A program made the translations under genes and the position numbers. Source: Rutpela maculata (Eukaryota; Arthropoda; Insecta; Coleoptera; Cerambycidae). Taken from it: 64,000 bases of DNA. Below, piece by piece: positions 59,222 through 64,000 of this stretch (positions are counted from its first letter, which is position 1; each line of letters starts with the position of its first letter). The notes beneath the pieces were generated by a model, which saw only the letters and a list, made by a program, of their open reading frames with translations, was not told the origin of the DNA and ran no database searches. The stretch spans positions 15,582,277-15,646,276 of the forward strand of contig OW386289.2 in the NCBI GenBank assembly GCA_936432065.2, written 5' to 3'.

Positions 59222-60592
59222 ATACCGGGTGACACAGGAAATATGTAACACCCTGTAGCATGTTTATTTAAAAATATATTATTTTGAAATTTGGTAGACC
59301 TATATAATGTGTGATTATCCTTTTTTAGTACAAACAAGACATTTTTTCCACTTCCGGTTTCACCGGAAGTGACATCTACTGTTATTTTAAATGGCAACCT
59401 GTATATATTTTTTTCCTATCTGGTTCTCCTTAAATTCCTCTTTTCAACTATGTATAGCAAGGTGGCATTCATTTTTAAAATGGCTACTGAAAACCATTTT
59501 ATTTTATTAAGTTAAGTTAGCTATGGTATGAAATGTAGTGGTAATTAATGCTTAGTGTGCTGCAATATCAAAAGAACCGTGGTACCCAATTTTGTGTTTC
59601 ATATTTTTTTTGTTTTAATCAGTAGCCGAAGAGACTTTCTACAATTTTTATATTAAAGAAAAATCTCTAGACTAAATCCACGAAATCACAAAATTAAGAT
59701 AGAAACGCTAATTTTAAATTTTATCCATTTGCAAAATATTTATTCATATTTCACTTTTACCAATTAGATGACCCAAGAGGTGTTCGAATTTTACGCCACT
59801 TGATTTTTTCATATGGGGCCATCTCAAGGAAATGGTTTATAAAACTCTACTGCAAAATAGGGAAGACTTAAAAATGAGAGTTAGGTTAGCAATAAATTAG
59901 TTTACTGAAATGTAGTTAGAAAATGTGCTTAGAGGTACTGGTTACAAGAATTCGACGCTGCAGGAAAAATAATGGCCAGCATTTTGAGATTCTTCGAAAA
60001 CAATTTTATTTAAAAGCAAGCAAAATCAGACATAACAATGAATTGTATTGAGTAAAAGTGAAAGATGAATAAAAATTTTACAAATGGGTCAAATTTAAAA
60101 TTAGTGTTTCTATCTTAGTTTTTATGATTTCGGGGATTTACTCTAGAGATTTTTATTTAATGTAAAAATTCTACAAAGTCTCTTCGGCTACTGATTAGAA
60201 CAAAACAAATATGAAACACAAAATTGTGTACCAGGGTTCTTTTGATATCGCAGCATATTAAGCATTAATTACCGCCACATTTCATTCCATAGCCAACTTG
60301 ACTTAGTGCAATTAAATGGTTTTCAGCAGCCATTTTAAAAACGAATGTCATCTTGGTATACATAGTTGAAAAGAGAAATTTAAGTAGAATCAGATAGGAA
60401 AAAAATATATAAAAGGTGCTATTTAAAATAACGAAGTAGATGTCACTTCCGGTGAAACCGGAAGTAGAAAAAATTTCTTGTTTGTACCAAAAAAAGGACA
60501 ATCATGTATTATATAAGTCTACCTAATTTCAAAATAATATCTTTTTAAATAAACATGCTACGGGGTGTTACATATCTCCTGTGTCACCCGGT
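59222..60592. mobile_element. Fold-back element (ACCGGGTGACAC ends) inserted in P8
   Basis: Arms 59222-59765 and 60050-60592 mirror each other (ACACCCTGTAGCATGTTTAT, CACTTCCGGTTTCACCGGAAGTG, GTAGCCGAAGAGACTTT). Ends ATACCGGGTGACACAGGA and complement. It lies within a TATATA run of the P8 arm (TTTCATAT / ATATTG), so a TA or short TA-rich target is likely. 1.37 kb, no transposase. Confidence 0.82.
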
Positions 60593-60884
60593 ATATTGTA
60601 TGTACGCTGCTGTTTAACCTTAATTTGTATAATTCGATTGATTAAGGTGTAACAGCTATTCTCGTAGCTTAATCTTCTTTTTACCCCATTCCAGGGATAT
60701 TTTTTTACTCTAGCTAATGATTTTGGGGGTGTACGATTTTTTTTGAGCTCGGATTCGGATTCAGTGACCGAAAATACATAGGGATACATGGGTCTGGTTC
60801 ACTGCTCTGAGCATTTTTTTTTGTGGGGCTGTGTAATCTGTCAATACTTTTAAAACATAACCTCTCATCTGGCTGTTGACTTCC

Positions 60885-61312
60885 AAGATTTGTAGAGTAT
60901 AAGGTTCCCTCATATTCTGCTTTTAGGCATGACGCGAGTGCGGCGGTGAAAAGTCGGACTATCCTTGTTCTTCTAACGCGTAGTAGCGGCGCAGTTATCT
61001 CACTCTAGAAGCACGGTTCGTAGAGGCCCGAAATATGGGTTGAAATATACTATGATCTGTAGTGTTACATTCTACAACTTATCTTGATTACCACCAAGCA
61101 AGACGGTGACTCAAAATGCGAGGATAATTAGCCCTTACCTCAAGCAGGTCATTGCGAGTTCTTTGCTTATTTATCAACATTACACAAATTCTTACAATAT
61201 TTTGAACCAGGCCCTGCATCTGGTGTGATTTCACACCAGCTGCTCATTAGCTAATGGCATTTTTTGCTGGGGATCGTGAGTTACGAGGCAACCTTATACT
61301 CTACAAATCTAG
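60885..61312. mobile_element. MULE-like TIR element
   Basis: Perfect 21-bp inverted ends AGATTTGTAGAGTATAAGGTT (60886-60906) and complement (61290-61310), flanked by a perfect 10-bp direct repeat GTTGACTTCC (60875-60884 and 61313-61322). A 9-10-bp duplication points to Mutator-like transposons. 428 bp, GC-rich centre, no coding capacity. Confidence 0.75.
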
Positions 61313-61322
61313 GTTGACTTCC

Positions 61323-61479
61323 GGGTCTTCCGCGTTGACTGTTGGGTACTTTTAGATGATTCCAATAATATATAGATGAAGATCGGAACAGCAACAATAA
61401 GTACAATAACAAAGGAATAACACTTTTCTAATCATTTCATTAAAGTTTTACAGACGTAGACTCCCGACCCTGTCAAGAA
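61323..61479. other. Spacer
   Basis: Nothing recognised. Confidence 0.4.
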
Positions 61480-61850
61480 ATCCTTATAAAAACTTATTAA
61501 AAAAAATGTATAAGTTTTTATAATTTTTGATGTGTGTATTTGAAATGTGTTTTAATTGTAAATTCTCATATGGTATCTACCAGTATTGATAAGTTGTTAT
61601 AGTATACTTAATTAAAAGTTTTTATAGATTTTTGTAGTGTTTTGAATATAAATTCCCATATGATATCCATTAGTATTGATGAGCTTTTATAGTACATGTA
61701 ATTAAAAGTTTCTATAGATTGTTATAGGTTTGTATAGTGTTCTGAATGTAAATTTCCCATAGAAATTCTATTAGTATTTATAGGTTATTTTAAGGATTTT
61801 GGTTGTGTATTTGAAATATATTTTTAATGCCAAATCCCATAAACTTACAT
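61480..61850 (+). repeat. Tandem units of about 110-120 bp
   Basis: Three or so units with GTAAATTCxCATATGxTATC, TAGTATTGATxAG and AATTAAAAGTTTxTATAGAT. Confidence 0.7.
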
Positions 61851-62875
61851 AGATAAGTAAATATTATTTACTTACTTATTCATATTTCAAATATCAATAG
61901 TAAATATAGTGGTAAACACTAAATACTGCAAAAGTCCTCTTGTTTCCTCTAGCGTTCTAGTCTAAACGCAGTTAATAAGTTAGCAGTAAAAGAGACTGCT
62001 TTACTTTCAATTTAAAAAGCCCACGCTAGTTTCTTAGGTCACATTAGATTAGATATGAATTAGCGACATGTATAACAGCTCCCTCTACTGAAGGCTGGAG
62101 TATGTAACACCATGATACTAAGAAAGTAAGATACGCTCTCACGCATACCTCCCCTTACCGCAGTCTCCGCTGTTACGTCACGTAAAAGTCAACTAGTTTA
62201 GCGGTCAATTTTTATATTAGATGTAAACTAGAATTACCTTAACCGAAGTGTTTGGAAGCTTATCCCTCAATGAAATGAGAAATTACGATTCTTTTGGTTG
62301 ATCGAGACAAAAGATAGAATCCAAAAATGTGAGAAAATTGAAGAATAATAGATTCAATTATTCTTTCGTTTAACTTGCCCTAACTCCGAAACGGGCCAAC
62401 GAGTTAATCTCAAATTTTTACTACGTCATGACTCTATATCTGTTAATAAAAGGTGTTAATATGAAGGTAAAAGTAAAAGAATTAATAAGTAAAGAAAATA
62501 TGATTTTTTTTCTAAGACCATGTCGCTAAACTGTGAAATTTTACAGGCTCTAATAAGACAAGCGAGAAACTTTTTTATCTTTCGAATTAGATACCAAGTA
62601 TATTGAGGACGTATGAAGGTAAAGGATGGAGCTAACTTTTTTATTTGAAACTTTTTTTTCTAGGACTAACAGTTTTCGAGAAAGTTGCAATTAAGTATAC
62701 GGAACGCCCTCGCTAACGATACATCAGCGCAGAGAATGCGGTGTGAGAAATAACTACGTTAGTGTTGTTTCATGAAATCGAATTCAGATTTTCTTGAGAT
62801 TTTTCAGCAAATCAATAGAGGGTTATTAAATATTTGTAATAATTACCATGAGAGAACACATGAGAGAACACATTG
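61851..62875. other. AT-rich intergenic sequence
   Basis: No gene recognised. Confidence 0.4.
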
Positions 62876-63075
62876 ATACCGTGCGTGTAATTTCCCATTA
62901 GGCATGTACATTCACGTAGCGCGAGAAATATGACAACACCGGCAGCCGTAAATTCATCCGTCGGTGGGCATCCCAGCTCTGTTATTTCATTTCAGCCAGC
63001 TGGCACACGCGATGTTGTAATTCTTACTCCCCATGCCTAGCCCGCGACTACACACACGGGATATCCTGCGCTATT
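62876..63075 (+). repeat. LTR-like dispersed repeat, inverted copy of 28205-28415
   Basis: Shares ACCGTGCGTGTAATTT, TAGGCATGTACATTCACGTA, ATTTCAGCCAGCTGGCACAC and CCATGCCTAGCCCGCGACTA. Starts right after a TGAGAGAACACA duplication. Confidence 0.7.
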
Positions 63076-63700
63076 AAATTAAGTCATACTGCGAAAACAG
63101 TATTTTGCAGATGCAACATGTTTTTCATAATAGAAACATTAAAGAATCCGGCAATTTATTTCGAAATAACAGAAAAAATATTTTTCATTCTTGACTGTTT
63201 GTCTATTTTCCTGAATAGCGTTAGATTAATGCACTGTTTCATAATTAAACTAATTAAAGTAGTATATTATTTACTACTACTATTTATTGTGTTTAATTAA
63301 ACGAATGAAAATTTAATATTAAATAAAAACAAAATAAATAGCTTATAACCCGTTGAAAAATCAACGGTGCAAAAGATCATACGAGCTTGCATCAATTATT
63401 TTGGAGGTGTTTTCACAAACATTTAAATCCACAACGGCCTTATGCAAAATGAAAAGTGCTGACAGAAGCAGTCATAGAATTCTATGATATTAAAAAGTAA
63501 AATTGCCTGCAATCAGCTTTCTAGGTCTTATATTACGGTTTTCGATGTATTTTTAGGTAGATATTGGACACGGGACTGTCGCGGGCGCGGGCTCTATTTG
63601 AAGTTGACTAGAGGGTGACGCTATGCGCACAACAGGTCAAAAGCTGGTACTCGTACCGAGCGTATCTTATATTTCATAGTATCATGATGTAACACTAAAC
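63076..63700. other. AT-rich intergenic sequence
   Basis: A 60-codon plus frame (63118-63300) is hydrophobic and AT-driven; no gene claimed. Confidence 0.4.
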
Positions 63701-64000
63701 TTTCATAAGTTTTAATTATGTGTGTGTGTGTGTTTTAAATGTACATTCCTCGTATGAAACCTATTAGAATACGTAAGTTTTTATAGTATTTGAAATACAA
63801 AGTTTTTTTATAAGTTCTAAATGTGGTCTGATGTGCGGCTATTTGAAATATGTTTTTAATGTGAATTTCTTGCCTGAGGTTTATCAGCATTTGCATATAT
63901 TGGGGGAAATGCGAAGTTTTTATAATATTTGCTGCGTACAATGGATTTTTAATGTAAATTACCTATATGGAGTCTATCAGTAGTTATATGTATTAGTATA
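63701..64000 (+). repeat. Second array of the 110-120 bp tandem family
   Basis: Diverged units like those at 61480 (AAGTTTTTATAxTATTTG, TTTTTAATGTxAATTxC), with a (TG)n run at 63720-63733. Continues past the window edge. Confidence 0.65.

Larger units (their letters stand above)
57470..60845. mobile_element. Giant palindrome P8 with two later insertions in its right arm
   Basis: Left arm 57470-58075 mirrors the right arm, which now runs 58525-60845 because it has been split twice: by a hAT MITE (58583-58902) and by a fold-back element (59222-60592). Matching landmarks are ACAGCAGCGTACATACA (57698, 60599), CATCAGGTCCGACGTAATC-like (57845, 59080) and GTAGTACTCTAAAATAGAACT-like (57960, 58940). 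The outer ends carry the CACAGCCCCACAAAAAAA and AATACATAGGGATACATGGG phrases of the 130-bp repeat family. Loop 58080-58520. No gene. Confidence 0.8.

Overview
The window is nuclear DNA from an animal, most likely an insect with a large, AT-rich, transposon-laden genome. The evidence is a secreted serpin with a eukaryotic splice donor, BEL/Pao, Copia and Gypsy LTR remnants, several APE-type non-LTR retrotransposons, two R4/Dong-like elements lying in TAA microsatellite, tRNA- and 5S-derived SINE-like sequence, and many hAT-type MITEs. Nothing looks prokaryotic. Order and species cannot be fixed from sequence alone. The only recognisable host gene is the serpin; nearly everything else is mobile or repetitive DNA, mostly broken.

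Layout. 1-1.8 kb: 3' end of a BEL/Pao element that has lost its integrase core. 2.1-7 kb: a hAT MITE, a 280-bp duplication enclosing an identical 300-bp copy of the serpin 5' end, a fold-back repeat, a tRNA-like SINE head and the serpin first exon (minus strand, reactive-loop exon not found). 7.7-9.6 kb: short tandem repeats and an RTE-like reverse transcriptase remnant split by a solo Gypsy-type LTR. 10-14.8 kb: two Jockey/CR1-type LINE pieces; the second is cut in its RT by a TIR element that carries a tRNA-like sequence. 14.8-20.4 kb: an R4/Dong-like element and a 5'-truncated relative, each bounded by (TTA)n. 20.4-24.2 kb: a third LINE with a SINE and a small TIR element inside it, ending in an 800-bp AAAT/AAAC microsatellite. 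24.7-25.3 kb: Copia pol end split by a hAT MITE.

26-37 kb: nested inverted repeats, a CTTCCAC-ended element, an unassigned coding remnant, and three LINE fragments, one carrying a 5S rRNA-like stretch. 37.3-39.5 kb: a 2.2-kb element with ~250-bp inverted ends enclosing a decayed gene of an unassigned animal protein family; this is the most interesting object here. 40-45 kb: a dispersed repeat present twice, one copy holding a hAT element with a palindromic MITE nested in it, and a ~1.3-kb satellite-like array between them. 46-52 kb: hAT MITEs, a GGGCCC-rich element and dispersed repeats. 53-61.4 kb: two giant palindromes (arms ~1.5 kb and ~0.6-0.9 kb), the second containing two younger insertions, then a MULE-like TIR element. 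61.5-64 kb: tandem repeats and AT-rich sequence.

There is no operon-like gene cooperation. The organising principle is nested insertion: LINE tails supply TAA repeats into which R4/Dong-like elements jump, and older elements are repeatedly interrupted by younger ones, so relative ages can be read directly from the interruptions.
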